A stretch of 40,412 nt of DNA from Mesorhizobium sp. (lineage in GTDB: Bacteria > Pseudomonadota > Alphaproteobacteria > Rhizobiales > Rhizobiaceae). The notes under the pieces are model-generated. The model was given only the letters and a program-made list of their open reading frames with translations. It made no database searches and had not been told where the DNA came from. Positions 7,738 to 15,673 of this stretch are shown piece by piece. Location of the stretch: the NCBI GenBank assembly GCA_004017275.1, contig SAKE01000036.1, positions 1-40,412 on the forward strand, in the 5' to 3' direction. Within the stretch, counting starts at the first letter, position 1. Every line of letters begins with the position of its first letter. Both the position numbers and the translations under genes were made by a program.

Positions 7738-8600
7738 ACGTCCTCGGGACGAACGCCGAAGACGAGCGGGCGGCCATCGGTCGCCGCACTCGCCTTGGCA
7801 CCCCCCGAAAAAGGCAGTTCGAAATTCAGCGGCGCCATCACCGCGCGGCCGTTCACAAGCTTGCCGTCGATGAGGTTCATCGGCGGCGAGCCAACGAAGC
7901 TCGCCACATAGGTGTCGCGCGGATTGTTGTAGATCTCGTACGGTGTGCCCGTCTGGACGATACGGCCATGGTTGAGCACGCCGACCTTGTCGCCCATGGA
8001 CATCGCCTCGATCTGGTCGTGTGTGACGAACAGGAAGGTGGCGCCGAGCTGCATTTGCAGGTTCTTGAGTTCCGTGCGCAGCGCCTCGCGCAATTTGGCG
8101 TCGAGCGCCGACAGCGGCTCGTCCATGAGGAACACGCGCGGCTTGCGCACGATGGCGCGGCCGATCGACACGCGCTGCATCTCGCCGCCCGACAGCCGGT
8201 CGGTCTTGCGGTCGAGCAGATGCTCGATCCGCAGCGTACGAGCGGCGCGGTCGACGCGATCTTTGATCTCGGCGTCGGGCAGCCGGCGGATCTTCGGCTT
8301 CAGCGGGAATTCGAGGTTTTCGCGCACCGTATAGCGCGGATAGAGCGAGTATTGCTGCAAGACCAGCGCCACGTCGCGCTCTGCCGCACCCCAGTCGGCG
8401 ACGTCGACGCCGTCGATGAAGACCTGGCCTTCGCTCGGCTTTTCCAGCCCGGCGATAAGCCGCAGCGTCGTCGTCTTGCCGGCGCCCGTCTCGCCCAGCA
8501 GCACGAAGAACTCGCCATCTGCGATGTCGAGATCGAGCCCGGTCAAGGCAGTGTGGTTGCCGAATGTCTTTGAAATGTTCTTGAGCTGGATATGGGCCAT
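7515..8600 (-). CDS. Sugar ABC transporter ATP-binding protein (UgpC/MalK type), second ATPase of operon
   Basis: A 361-residue ABC ATPase. Walker A is GETGAGKTTT (residues 36-45), the signature is LSGGEMQRVSIGRA, and Walker B is VFLMDEPLSALD. A C-terminal OB/TOBE-like regulatory domain (about residues 235-361, with VFGVRPEDV) is typical of CUT1 ATPases. It energises uptake through the two permeases encoded at 10025 and 10986. It is the last gene of the minus-strand operon and is separated from the other ATPase by a 106-base spacer with two hairpins. Two distinct ATPases in one CUT1 operon suggest a heterodimer, as in glycerol-type glpST systems. Its 3' end overlaps the run-on reading frame of the truncated GFA gene. 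Confidence 0.93.
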   Translation of the reverse strand: MAHIQLKNISKTFGNHTALTGLDLDIADGEFFVLLGETGAGKTTTLRLIAGLEKPSEGQVFIDGVDVADWGAAERDVALVLQQYSLYPRYTVRENLEFPLKPKIRRLPDAEIKDRVDRAARTLRIEHLLDRKTDRLSGGEMQRVSIGRAIVRKPRVFLMDEPLSALDAKLREALRTELKNLQMQLGATFLFVTHDQIEAMSMGDKVGVLNHGRIVQTGTPYEIYNNPRDTYVASFVGSPPMNLIDGKLVNGRAVMAPLNFELPFSGGAKASAATDGRPLVFGVRPEDVYLESGAPVEARVHDVENHGVEKILTLRVGDATLRATVPARTDVAIEQAVRFAWNPDKVVLFDKGSGVSLRHAS

Positions 8601-8624
8601 GTTTACCGTCTCAACTTCTTTTTC

Positions 8625-8693
8625 GAGGGCGTCTGCCCTCTGCTATGGCTCCGGGCGTTCGATTGTTCGAAAGGCCAAATCGTTGGCCTTTCG
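8625..8693. other. Intercistronic hairpin pair between the two ATPase genes
   Basis: Two perfect stem-loops lie in the 106-base spacer. GAGGGC (8625-8630) pairs with GCCCTC (8635-8640). CGAAAGGCCAA (8668-8678) pairs with TTGGCCTTTCG (8683-8693) with a four-base loop. Neither is followed by a T-run on the minus strand, so they look like mRNA-processing or stabilising structures and not strong terminators. Confidence 0.5.
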
Positions 8694-8706
8694 TGTCCGT
8701 CGGCCA

Positions 8707-9810
8707 TCACAATCTCACTTCCAGCGACTTGCCGCTTGCCGTATCGAAGAAATGCGCCTGGGCCGGATCGATCCGGGCGAAAACCTTCTCGCCGGGGCCG
8801 CCGACGAAGCCGCTCTTGGTGCGGGCGCGCAGCATCTTGGAGCCGACCTTGAGGTCGACGATGTCGAAGGAGCCGAGCGGCTCGACGATCTGCGTCTCGA
8901 CCGGCAGGAACCCCGCGGCCGCATCATGGCGGATGAGGACGCCTTCCGGCCGGATGCCAAGTGCCAGCTGGCCGCCGGCATGGCCATTGAGCTTGGACAG
9001 CAGCGCTCGCGGGAACTCGAAGCCGGCGGCAGCCCCGCCGACCGTCACCGAGACCGCAGACGCCGTCTCGGCCACCGCCGCGTCGGCGACGTTCATCACC
9101 GGACTGCCGACGAATTGCGCCACGAACAGGTTTGCCGGACGCGAATAGACCTCGTCGGGCGAGCCGACCTGCTGCAGCACGCCTTCATGCATGATGACGA
9201 TGCGGTCGGCGAGGCTCATCGCCTCGATCTGGTCGTGCGTGACATAGATGGTGGTCGAACCCTGCTTGATGTGCAGGCGCTTGATCTCGGCCCGCATCTC
9301 CTCGCGCAGCTTGGCATCGAGCGCGCCGATCGGCTCGTCCATCAGCATCGCCTTCGGCCGCCGCACCAGAGCCCGGCCGATTGCCACGCGCTGCATGTCG
9401 CCGCCCGAAAGTGCCGACGGCTTCTTGTCGAGCAACTCGGTGATCTGCAGCGTCTTTGCGACCGAGCGCACTTCCGAATCGATCTCGGCCTTGCTCTTGC
9501 GTGTGGCACGCAACGGGAAGGCGATGTTCTCGTAGACGCTCATATGTGGGTAGAGCGAGAACGACTGGAAGACCATGGCGATGTCACGGTCGGCGGCCTT
9601 CAGATGCTGGATCGGTTTGCCGTCGATGAGGATGTCGCCCTCGTCGATCGTTTCCAGTCCAGCGACGGCACGCAAGGTCGTCGTCTTGCCGCAGCCCGAC
9701 TGGCCGAGCAGAACGATGAACTCGTTGTCGTTGATCTTCAGGTTCAGGTCCTTGATGACCTGGACGGCGCCGAAGAATTTCTGGACGCCGCGAAGTTCGA
9801 TCTGGGTCAA
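8707..9810 (-). CDS. Sugar ABC transporter ATP-binding protein (UgpC/MalK type), first ATPase of operon
   Basis: A 367-residue ABC ATPase with Walker A GQSGCGKTTT, signature LSGGDMQRVAIGRA and Walker B AMLMDEPIGALD, then a C-terminal TOBE-like domain (ALGIRPEGV). I chose a TTG start at 9810 (product begins MTQIELRGVQ). It overlaps the stop of the upstream small membrane gene as TTGA, giving translational coupling, and everything before it in the open frame is the small gene read in another frame. Together with the ATPase at 7515 it should form the motor of the CUT1 transporter encoded upstream. Confidence 0.92.
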   Translation of the reverse strand: MTQIELRGVQKFFGAVQVIKDLNLKINDNEFIVLLGQSGCGKTTTLRAVAGLETIDEGDILIDGKPIQHLKAADRDIAMVFQSFSLYPHMSVYENIAFPLRATRKSKAEIDSEVRSVAKTLQITELLDKKPSALSGGDMQRVAIGRALVRRPKAMLMDEPIGALDAKLREEMRAEIKRLHIKQGSTTIYVTHDQIEAMSLADRIVIMHEGVLQQVGSPDEVYSRPANLFVAQFVGSPVMNVADAAVAETASAVSVTVGGAAAGFEFPRALLSKLNGHAGGQLALGIRPEGVLIRHDAAAGFLPVETQIVEPLGSFDIVDLKVGSKMLRARTKSGFVGGPGEKVFARIDPAQAHFFDTASGKSLEVRL

Positions 9811-10028
9811 TGCTGCGCTCCCGAATTTCGCACCTGTCCCGTGCCGGCCTCTTCTTCCGGCGCGATCTTCGACGTGACGTTGAAGCCGATCAGCCCGATC
9901 AGGATGATGGTCAGTCCATAGCTGTGCAGCAGCATGTTCCAGGGCTGGCAAAGCGCGATGATGCCGAGCACCATCAGCACCTGCGAACCGGGTTCCAGAT
10001 ATTTCTGATTGATGGCGCGAAAGCTCAT
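9807..10028 (-). CDS. Small two-helix membrane protein of the CUT1 operon
   Basis: A 73-residue protein with two predicted membrane segments (about residues 16-35 and 37-52, containing VLMVLGIIALCQPW and GLTIILIGLIGF) and a charged C-terminal tail. It overlaps the permease stop by four bases (ATGA) and the next ATPase start by four bases (TTGA), so it is translated as part of the transporter operon and is not a chance frame. Small hydrophobic proteins sit in comparable positions in rhizobial glycerol-type ABC operons (glpU, DUF2160-like), where their function is unknown. I infer an accessory or assembly subunit of the transporter. I do not recognise a named family with confidence. Confidence 0.82.
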   Translation of the reverse strand: MSFRAINQKYLEPGSQVLMVLGIIALCQPWNMLLHSYGLTIILIGLIGFNVTSKIAPEEEAGTGQVRNSGAQH

Positions 10029-10984
10029 TTGCGGATTGCTCCGAAGGACATGCCGCGCAACAGATGGTTACGGAGCAGGAAGGTGAAGATGGCGACCGGC
10101 AGCAGGAACAGGAAGGTTCCAGCCGCGATCACCGACCAGTCCGGCAGGCCGGAGCCGACTTGGCTGGGGATGAACGGCGGTGCCGTCTGGGCACGGCGGC
10201 TGGTCATGATCAGCGCGAAGGCATATTCGTTCCACGCGGTGATGAAGCAGAAGACGGCGGTGGCGGCGATGCCGGTTGCGGCCTCGGGCAGCACGATCTT
10301 GAAGAAGGCCTCCATGCGCGTATAGCCATCGACGAGCGCCGCCTCCTCGTATTCCTTCGGGATCTCGTCCATGAAGCCTTTCATCAGCCAGACCGAGAAG
10401 GATAGGTTGAAGGCGGTGTAGAGGATGATCAGGCCGACGTGGGAATCGTTGAGCCCGACAGCCCGGTACATCAGGAACATCGGGATGGCGACGACCACCG
10501 GCGGCAGCATGCGCGTCGACAGGATGAAGAAGAGCAGGTCCGCCTCTCCCTTCACCTTGAAGCGCGAGAAGCCGTAGGCGGTGAACGTGCCCATGCCGAC
10601 CGCCAGCACCGTCGAGGTTATGGCCACGATCAACGAGTTCAGGAAGCGGCTCGGATATCCCGACCATTGCACCTGGCCCTTGCCGTCGCGCACGATCTTC
10701 TCGCCACCGTCGAAGACGACGCGCTCCCACCAAGGGGCGGCCGCATACTCTTCCGGCGACGCCGGGTTGCGCATCTGTGAGCGCTTGGCGAACAGCTTGA
10801 CGAAGGGCGATATTTCCGGCTGGAAGACGACCGTCGGCGGGATGGTGGTGGCGAGGTTGCGCGGCTTGAACGCCGTCGAGGCGATCCAGTAGATCGGCGC
10901 CAGGAAGATGATCGTCACCAACAGGACGGCGACGATGGCGACACGGTTGAAGCCGATTTCGGAAGAAGTGCGGACGGCAGCCAT
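10025..10984 (-). CDS. Carbohydrate ABC transporter permease (MalG-type)
   Basis: A 319-residue inner-membrane permease with about six hydrophobic segments and the cytoplasmic EAA loop EEAALVDGYTRMEAFFKIVLP near residues 217-237, which docks the ATPase. A periplasmic insert after the first helix (about residues 40-105) makes it longer than the usual 270-290 residues. The start is one base after the stop of the partner permease, and the stop overlaps the small membrane gene by ATGA, so the operon is tightly coupled. It forms the heterodimeric channel with the protein encoded at 10986-11891. Confidence 0.93.
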   Translation of the reverse strand: MAAVRTSSEIGFNRVAIVAVLLVTIIFLAPIYWIASTAFKPRNLATTIPPTVVFQPEISPFVKLFAKRSQMRNPASPEEYAAAPWWERVVFDGGEKIVRDGKGQVQWSGYPSRFLNSLIVAITSTVLAVGMGTFTAYGFSRFKVKGEADLLFFILSTRMLPPVVVAIPMFLMYRAVGLNDSHVGLIILYTAFNLSFSVWLMKGFMDEIPKEYEEAALVDGYTRMEAFFKIVLPEAATGIAATAVFCFITAWNEYAFALIMTSRRAQTAPPFIPSQVGSGLPDWSVIAAGTFLFLLPVAIFTFLLRNHLLRGMSFGAIRK

Positions 10985-10985
10985 C

Positions 10986-11891
10986 TCAGCGCTCCTTCAC
11001 CTTGTTGAGGTATTTGACATAGATGTTGGTGATCGCCAGCACCATGATCAGCACGATGTAGGCGAGTGCGCAGGAGCGCCCTGTCTGCCATTCCTGGAAT
11101 GCCATCTTGTAAAGCCGGATCGAAATCAGTTCGGCCGTCGGCTGACTGGTCAGGATGTAGGCGAGATCGAAAGTCTTGAATGCCTCCATGGTGCGGAAGA
11201 TGACCGCGATCATCAGGATCGGCGCGACCAGCGGCAGCGTAATGCGAAAGAAGGTGTAGAACGGTCCCGCGCGATCGATCGCGGCGGCTTCGTAGAGATG
11301 CTTCGGCACCGCCGACAGGCCGGCCAGCGACAACAGCATAACGAAGGGCGACCACATCCAGATATCGGTCAGCGCGACGGCATAAAGCGCCATCTTCGGA
11401 TCCGACAGCCATTCGAAGGTGCCGAGACCGAGCGCATAATTGATGATGCCGAAGGACGGGTCGTAGAGCAGCTTCCAGAACAGGCCGACGACGGCCATCG
11501 ACAGCATCATCGGCAGCAGCAGCAGCGTCGTCAGCAACCCCTTCAGCGGGATGTCGCGATTGAGCAGCATCGCCACGCCGAAGCCGACGAACAGCTGCCC
11601 AGCGACCGAGATGATGACGTACTTCGCGGTGATGGCGAAGTTGGACCAGACATAGGGATCGTTGAGCAGATCGCGATAGTTCTGCAGCCCGACGAAATTC
11701 GCCGGCGCATTGGTAGACGCGCGAAAGTCGGTGAAGGAATAGCCGAGCGAATAGATCAGCGGAAAGATGTTGAAGACGATCAGGAACAGGACCGTCGGGA
11801 TGATAAAGAGGTTGCGGATCGAAATGTCACTGAGGCCGCGTGCGGCCGCTCTTGAAGACCTGTCCAGTGTGGTGATCATCGTGGTCGCCAA
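10986..11891 (-). CDS. Carbohydrate ABC transporter permease (MalF-type)
   Basis: A 301-residue permease with six hydrophobic segments; the first helix begins near residue 27 (LFIIPTVLFLIVFNIFPLIY). The EAA loop reads YEAAAIDRAGPFYTFFRITLP. The TTG at 11891 is preferred because GGGAG lies seven bases upstream. The ATG four codons later (11879) has no well-placed ribosome-binding site. The gene follows the binding-protein gene across a terminator-like hairpin, which probably sets lower expression of membrane parts than of the binding protein. Confidence 0.92.
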   Translation of the reverse strand: MATTMITTLDRSSRAAARGLSDISIRNLFIIPTVLFLIVFNIFPLIYSLGYSFTDFRASTNAPANFVGLQNYRDLLNDPYVWSNFAITAKYVIISVAGQLFVGFGVAMLLNRDIPLKGLLTTLLLLPMMLSMAVVGLFWKLLYDPSFGIINYALGLGTFEWLSDPKMALYAVALTDIWMWSPFVMLLSLAGLSAVPKHLYEAAAIDRAGPFYTFFRITLPLVAPILMIAVIFRTMEAFKTFDLAYILTSQPTAELISIRLYKMAFQEWQTGRSCALAYIVLIMVLAITNIYVKYLNKVKER

Positions 11892-11910
11892 GACCCTGCT
11901 CCCGTTTGCA

Positions 11911-11947
11911 GAAAAAGAAACGGAGGAGGCACCAACGCCCCCTCCGT
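11911..11947 (-). terminator. Attenuator/terminator hairpin between binding-protein and permease genes
   Basis: On the minus strand an 11-bp stem with one G-U pair (11937-11947 with 11920-11930, six-base loop) is followed directly by a T-rich tract, complementary to 11911-11919. This is the form of a rho-independent terminator. Its place inside the operon suggests partial termination, so that the binding protein is made in excess. Confidence 0.65.
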
Positions 11948-11959
11948 GAGCTGTGATTG

Positions 11960-13276
11960 TTACTGGCCGCGGCCGTACTTCTTGAAAGTCGCGTTCCAGT
12001 CGGCCGCCAAAGCGTCCAGCGTTTCCTTGGCGGTGCCTTCGCCGCCGATCATGTAGGGATAGACGCGCTGGTTGAGCTGCTGCAGCAGTTCGGCATATTC
12101 CGGCACCGCCCAGAAATCCTTCACCTTGAACATGGTCTCATAGAAGGCCTTGTTGTAGGGCGTGGCGTTCTGGAATTCAGGCGACTTGAGCACGGCGGCA
12201 CTGCAGGTGTAGCCGCCAAGCGCTGCCCACTTCTTCTGGGTCTCGTCCTTGATGAACCATTCCAGGAACTTCGTCGCCTCTTCCTGCTTCTGCGAGTAGG
12301 ACACGATCGAGATGCCTTGCCCACCGAGCGCGGCGAACTGGTCGCCGTTCGGGCCGGGAGGATTGGCGAAGAAGCCGGTGTTCTTGGCGTTCGGGTTCGA
12401 CGCTTCGTTGATCAGCGACGGGAAGAACGCAAAGTAGTTCATGCTCATCGCGGCCAGGCCTTCGGTGATCGCCTGGTTGTCTTCGACGAAGAACGACTTG
12501 GCCCAGCCTGGAGGCGTGAACTTGTAGAGCTCCTTGTAGGCGTCGAGTGCTGCGACCGCCTTGTCGGAGTTGATGAAGCCATCGACCTTGTAGGTCGAAT
12601 AATCACCCAGTTCGCCGCCATAGGAGAACAGCGCGTTCTCGAAGCCCATCGCCATCGCGTCGTAGGAATTGTCGGTGTAGATGGCGATGCCGTATTTTTT
12701 CTGGTCCGGCCGGTAGAAGAACTCGGCGATGTCGCGCAGCGCCTTGAAATCCTTCGGCACGTCGAGATCGTAACCGTACTTGGCCTTGAAGGCTTCCTTT
12801 TCCTTCGGATCCTCGAACCAGTCCTTGCGATAGGACCAGCCGACGGCGTCACCTTCAAGCGGGATGGCCCAGTACTTGCTGCTGCCGCCCGGATATTCGG
12901 CGTAGTACTTCACCGTCGCCGGTGCCATCACGTCGCCGACCTTGTGCTTGTTGAAGAAGTCGGTCAGGTCGACATAGTGGCCGCCGGTCGAGCCGGCACC
13001 GAGCCATTGCGAGTCGCCAACGACCATATCATAGGCGTCACCATGGGCGTTGAACTCGGTGAAGGCCTTGGTCTGGAAGTCGGGCCACGGTGTGGTTTCC
13101 ACCGTGATCTTGACGCCGGTTTCCTTCTCGTACTCGTTGCCGAGTTCCTGCAGATAATTGGCCGGATCCCATTCCGCCCAGAAGATGGTGAGTGACTTTT
13201 CCTGCGCGTAAACGGACGTCCCGCAGGCAAGCGTTAAGCCGATACCAGCAAGCACGCTGGTCACTAACTTGCGCAT
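11960..13276 (-). CDS. Carbohydrate ABC transporter substrate-binding protein (CUT1, SBP_bac_1 type)
   Basis: A periplasmic binding protein of 438 residues. The signal peptide is MRKLVTSVLAGIGLTLACG onwards, with likely cleavage after VYA at residue 24. The mature protein has the cluster-B two-lobe layout with many aromatic residues (FWAEWDP, TPWPDF), as expected for carbohydrate binding. ATG at 13276 is chosen over the open frame to 13300 because GGGAGGAAAT lies just upstream and it starts the signal peptide correctly. It is the first gene of the six-gene minus-strand operon. Two GntR-type palindromes lie about 160 and 340 bases upstream. The ligand is unknown. Confidence 0.93.
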   Translation of the reverse strand: MRKLVTSVLAGIGLTLACGTSVYAQEKSLTIFWAEWDPANYLQELGNEYEKETGVKITVETTPWPDFQTKAFTEFNAHGDAYDMVVGDSQWLGAGSTGGHYVDLTDFFNKHKVGDVMAPATVKYYAEYPGGSSKYWAIPLEGDAVGWSYRKDWFEDPKEKEAFKAKYGYDLDVPKDFKALRDIAEFFYRPDQKKYGIAIYTDNSYDAMAMGFENALFSYGGELGDYSTYKVDGFINSDKAVAALDAYKELYKFTPPGWAKSFFVEDNQAITEGLAAMSMNYFAFFPSLINEASNPNAKNTGFFANPPGPNGDQFAALGGQGISIVSYSQKQEEATKFLEWFIKDETQKKWAALGGYTCSAAVLKSPEFQNATPYNKAFYETMFKVKDFWAVPEYAELLQQLNQRVYPYMIGGEGTAKETLDALAADWNATFKKYGRGQ

Positions 13277-13436
13277 AATGATTTCCTCCCTTGTGCGCAT
13301 TCTACCTTGTCATGAGAGCCGGCAACGGAGCCGGCCCTGGTAGTTCCTCCCGTGATCGCACCTTTCCAGTCCCGGCCCTCCTCGCCCTGCCGGAAAATGG
13401 ATCGCAGCCCTCACTTTCGATCCGCTTTTCTGATCC

Positions 13437-13454
13437 AATCTGGTATTACCAATT
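13437..13454. promoter_or_regulatory. Putative GntR (FadR-family) operator, site C
   Basis: The site reads AATCTGGT-ATT-ACCAATT; its TGGTATTACCA core is identical to site A at 1239-1249. It lies about 160 bases upstream of the CUT1 binding-protein start. Confidence 0.62.
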
Positions 13455-13613
13455 CTGCATGCACGTCAAGCCCTTTCTTGGCAGCTCGACTTGGCCATTG
13501 CTATCGGATTTTGGCTTTATCTGCCTGTTTTAACAATATTTTCCTACTCAGTGATACGCGCAGGTGTTGTCCCCTATCCTACACTGCGGTTAATATCGGT
13601 AGTCTCCATGCCA

Positions 13614-13630
13614 ATCTGGTCGAACCAGAT
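13614..13630. promoter_or_regulatory. Putative GntR (FadR-family) operator, site D
   Basis: A 17-base palindrome with perfect seven-base arms, ATCTGGT-CGA-ACCAGAT, lies six bases beyond the TetR stop codon and about 340 bases upstream of the CUT1 operon. The distance from site C (about 177 bases) would allow looping between the two. Confidence 0.62.
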
Positions 13631-13635
13631 AGGTG

Positions 13636-14331
13636 CTATTTCGCGACTGCCGTTGGATCGATGCTGCCGCCGTCGCCGATCGATTCCGCGACCGCCGCAC
13701 GCACCAGCGCGCCGGCTGCCCATTGCGCGACCGACATCGTCCGGCGGCTGTCCAACCCCCAGATATCCTTGAGCACGACCAGCACCTCGACGCCGAAGAT
13801 CAGCGACAGTGCCTGCGCCAGCCGCTTGAAGTCGCGCGGCGGCAAACGGCCGTTGAGCGGCGCGATTGCATCTTTCAGCAAGTCGATACGGTGACCGCGC
13901 GTAAAAGCCGGCTCGCCGTCCAGCGTGCCTGCCTGGCGCCGCGCCCACTGATCGAGCGACAGCTTCAGCGCTGCCTTGAACGTCGCTTCGAAGGCCTCGA
14001 TGCGCGGCATGGCCGTGTCGAACAGGTCGGCGACCCGGCGCTCCGCATCCGTCGACGTCGATTCCCAAGTGAGGATTGGCCCCAGCCCCTCGTCGACGAC
14101 AGCCTGGACCAGTGTCGCCTGGCTCGGGAAATAGCGATAGGCGGTTGCACGGGAAACCTGTGCCGCCTCGGCGACCTCGCTGACCGAGGGCGTGACGCCT
14201 GCCTGCATCAGCCTCGTCGCCGTCTCCAGCATCAGCCGTTTCGTGCGCGCGCGCGGTCCACGCTCGGGCGCCGGGCCGCTTTCCCGCTCGGCATCGTCGC
14301 TTGCCGTGGATTGTTGACGTGAGACATCCAT
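13636..14331 (-). CDS. TetR-family transcriptional regulator
   Basis: A 231-residue regulator with an N-terminal TetR helix-turn-helix near residues 38-70 (VSEVAEAAQVSRATAYRYFPSQ) and a divergent C-terminal ligand domain. ATG at 14331 is preferred; the frame remains open to a TTG at 14355. No good ribosome-binding site was seen for either. It is divergent from the Tm-1-like operon across about 130 bases, and TetR genes commonly repress the divergent operon, so that operon is its likely target. It could also influence the CUT1 operon lying behind it. The effector is unknown. Confidence 0.88.
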   Translation of the reverse strand: MDVSRQQSTASDDAERESGPAPERGPRARTKRLMLETATRLMQAGVTPSVSEVAEAAQVSRATAYRYFPSQATLVQAVVDEGLGPILTWESTSTDAERRVADLFDTAMPRIEAFEATFKAALKLSLDQWARRQAGTLDGEPAFTRGHRIDLLKDAIAPLNGRLPPRDFKRLAQALSLIFGVEVLVVLKDIWGLDSRRTMSVAQWAAGALVRAAVAESIGDGGSIDPTAVAK

Positions 14332-14463
14332 GTCAATACGATACGCCCGTCTCAAAAATTTGCAATGGTCTCCACCTTTTTTCGGAGTGGTTACGTTGAC
14401 GCGCCGTAGAGCACTAAATCATGCCCGAAGCGGCTCTGGGCCAACCAACGCAGGGAGGCGCAA

Positions 14464-15660
14464 ATGAAACATATCTATGTGGCGGGCACCGCCGACACCA
14501 AGGGCGAGGAACTCGCCTTCCTGGCCGATGCGATTGTCATGACAGGTGCATCCGTTGTCCGCGTCGATGTCGGAACGCGCAATCCAACCGTGCCAGTCGA
14601 CGTCGCGGCCGGCGAAGTCGCTGGTCACCACCCCGCGGGTGGCGACGCCGTGCTTGGCGGAAATGATCGCGGCGCCGCTGTCGCCGCGATGGGCATCGCC
14701 TTCACCCGCTTTGCCCAATCGCGAAACGACATCGCTGCCATGATCGGCATTGGCGGTGGCGGCGGCACCTCGATCATCACGTCGGGCATGCGCGCGCTGC
14801 CGCTCGGCCTGCCCAAGATCATGGTTTCGACGCTCGCTTCCGGCGACACCGCGCCCTATGTCGACGTTTCCGACATCATCATGATGCCATCGGTGACCGA
14901 CATGGCCGGGCTGAACCGGCTGTCCCGTGTCGTGCTGCACAATGCCGCCCAGGCGATATCAGGCATGGCGGCGAGGCCGGCGCCACCACCCGACGGCAGG
15001 CCGTCGATCGGCCTCACCATGTTCGGCGTCACCACGCCTTGCGTGACCGCCATCGCCGATCATCTCCGTTCGACCTATGACTGCATGGTCTTCCACGCCA
15101 CCGGCACCGGCGGCCGCAGCATGGAGAAGCTGGCCGACAGCGGCCTGCTGTCCGGCGTCGTCGACATCACCACGACCGAAGTCTGCGATTTTTTGTTCGG
15201 TGGCGTACTGCCGGCGACGGAGGATCGTTTCGCCGCGATCGCCCGCACCGGGCTACCCTATGTCGGTTCGGTTGGTGCGCTCGACATGGTCAACTTCTGG
15301 GCGCCGTCGACCATTCCGGAACACTATCGCGGTCGGCTGTTCTACAAGCACAACCCCAACGTCACGCTGATGCGCACCACGGCGCAGGAATGCCATGCGA
15401 TCGGCGAGTGGATCGGCGCCAGGCTCGCCCGCTGCGCGGGGCCGGTGCATTTTCTCATCCCGGAAAAGGGCGTCTCGGCGCTCGACATCGAGGGCGGCGC
15501 CTTCTTCGACCCGGAAGCCGACGCTGTTCTGTTCGAAGCCATCGAGCGCACCATCAGGCCGAATGACACGCGGCGCGTGACGCGCCTTCCGCTCCACATC
15601 AACGACCCGGAATTCGCAAAGGCTGCAACATCAGCCTTCCTCGACATCGCCAGACAGTGA
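14464..15660 (+). CDS. Tm-1-like ATP-binding domain protein (UPF0261 family)
   Basis: A 398-residue protein matching UPF0261, the bacterial relatives of the N-terminal domain of tomato Tm-1, a resistance protein that inhibits tomato mosaic virus replication. The N-terminus (VAGTADTKGEELAFL) and a glycine-rich GIGGGGGTS loop at residues 95-103 are typical. The family binds ATP, but its bacterial role is not established to my knowledge. The ribosome-binding site is GGGAGG. It is followed after 13 bases by the partner that matches the other half of Tm-1, then by a cupin, and is divergent from a TetR regulator. This suggests a small-molecule metabolic operon and not antiviral defence. Confidence 0.88.
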   Translation: MKHIYVAGTADTKGEELAFLADAIVMTGASVVRVDVGTRNPTVPVDVAAGEVAGHHPAGGDAVLGGNDRGAAVAAMGIAFTRFAQSRNDIAAMIGIGGGGGTSIITSGMRALPLGLPKIMVSTLASGDTAPYVDVSDIIMMPSVTDMAGLNRLSRVVLHNAAQAISGMAARPAPPPDGRPSIGLTMFGVTTPCVTAIADHLRSTYDCMVFHATGTGGRSMEKLADSGLLSGVVDITTTEVCDFLFGGVLPATEDRFAAIARTGLPYVGSVGALDMVNFWAPSTIPEHYRGRLFYKHNPNVTLMRTTAQECHAIGEWIGARLARCAGPVHFLIPEKGVSALDIEGGAFFDPEADAVLFEAIERTIRPNDTRRVTRLPLHINDPEFAKAATSAFLDIARQ

Positions 15661-15673
15661 GAGATCTCAAAAA

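Larger units (their letters stand above)
13277..13635. promoter_or_regulatory. Control region of the CUT1 operon
   Basis: A gene-free stretch of about 360 bases between the binding-protein start and the TetR stop. It is more AT-rich than its surroundings around 13430-13620 and contains two TGGT-N3-ACCA palindromes (13437-13454 and 13614-13630). It should hold the leftward promoter of the transporter operon. No convincing coding frame was seen. Confidence 0.6.
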
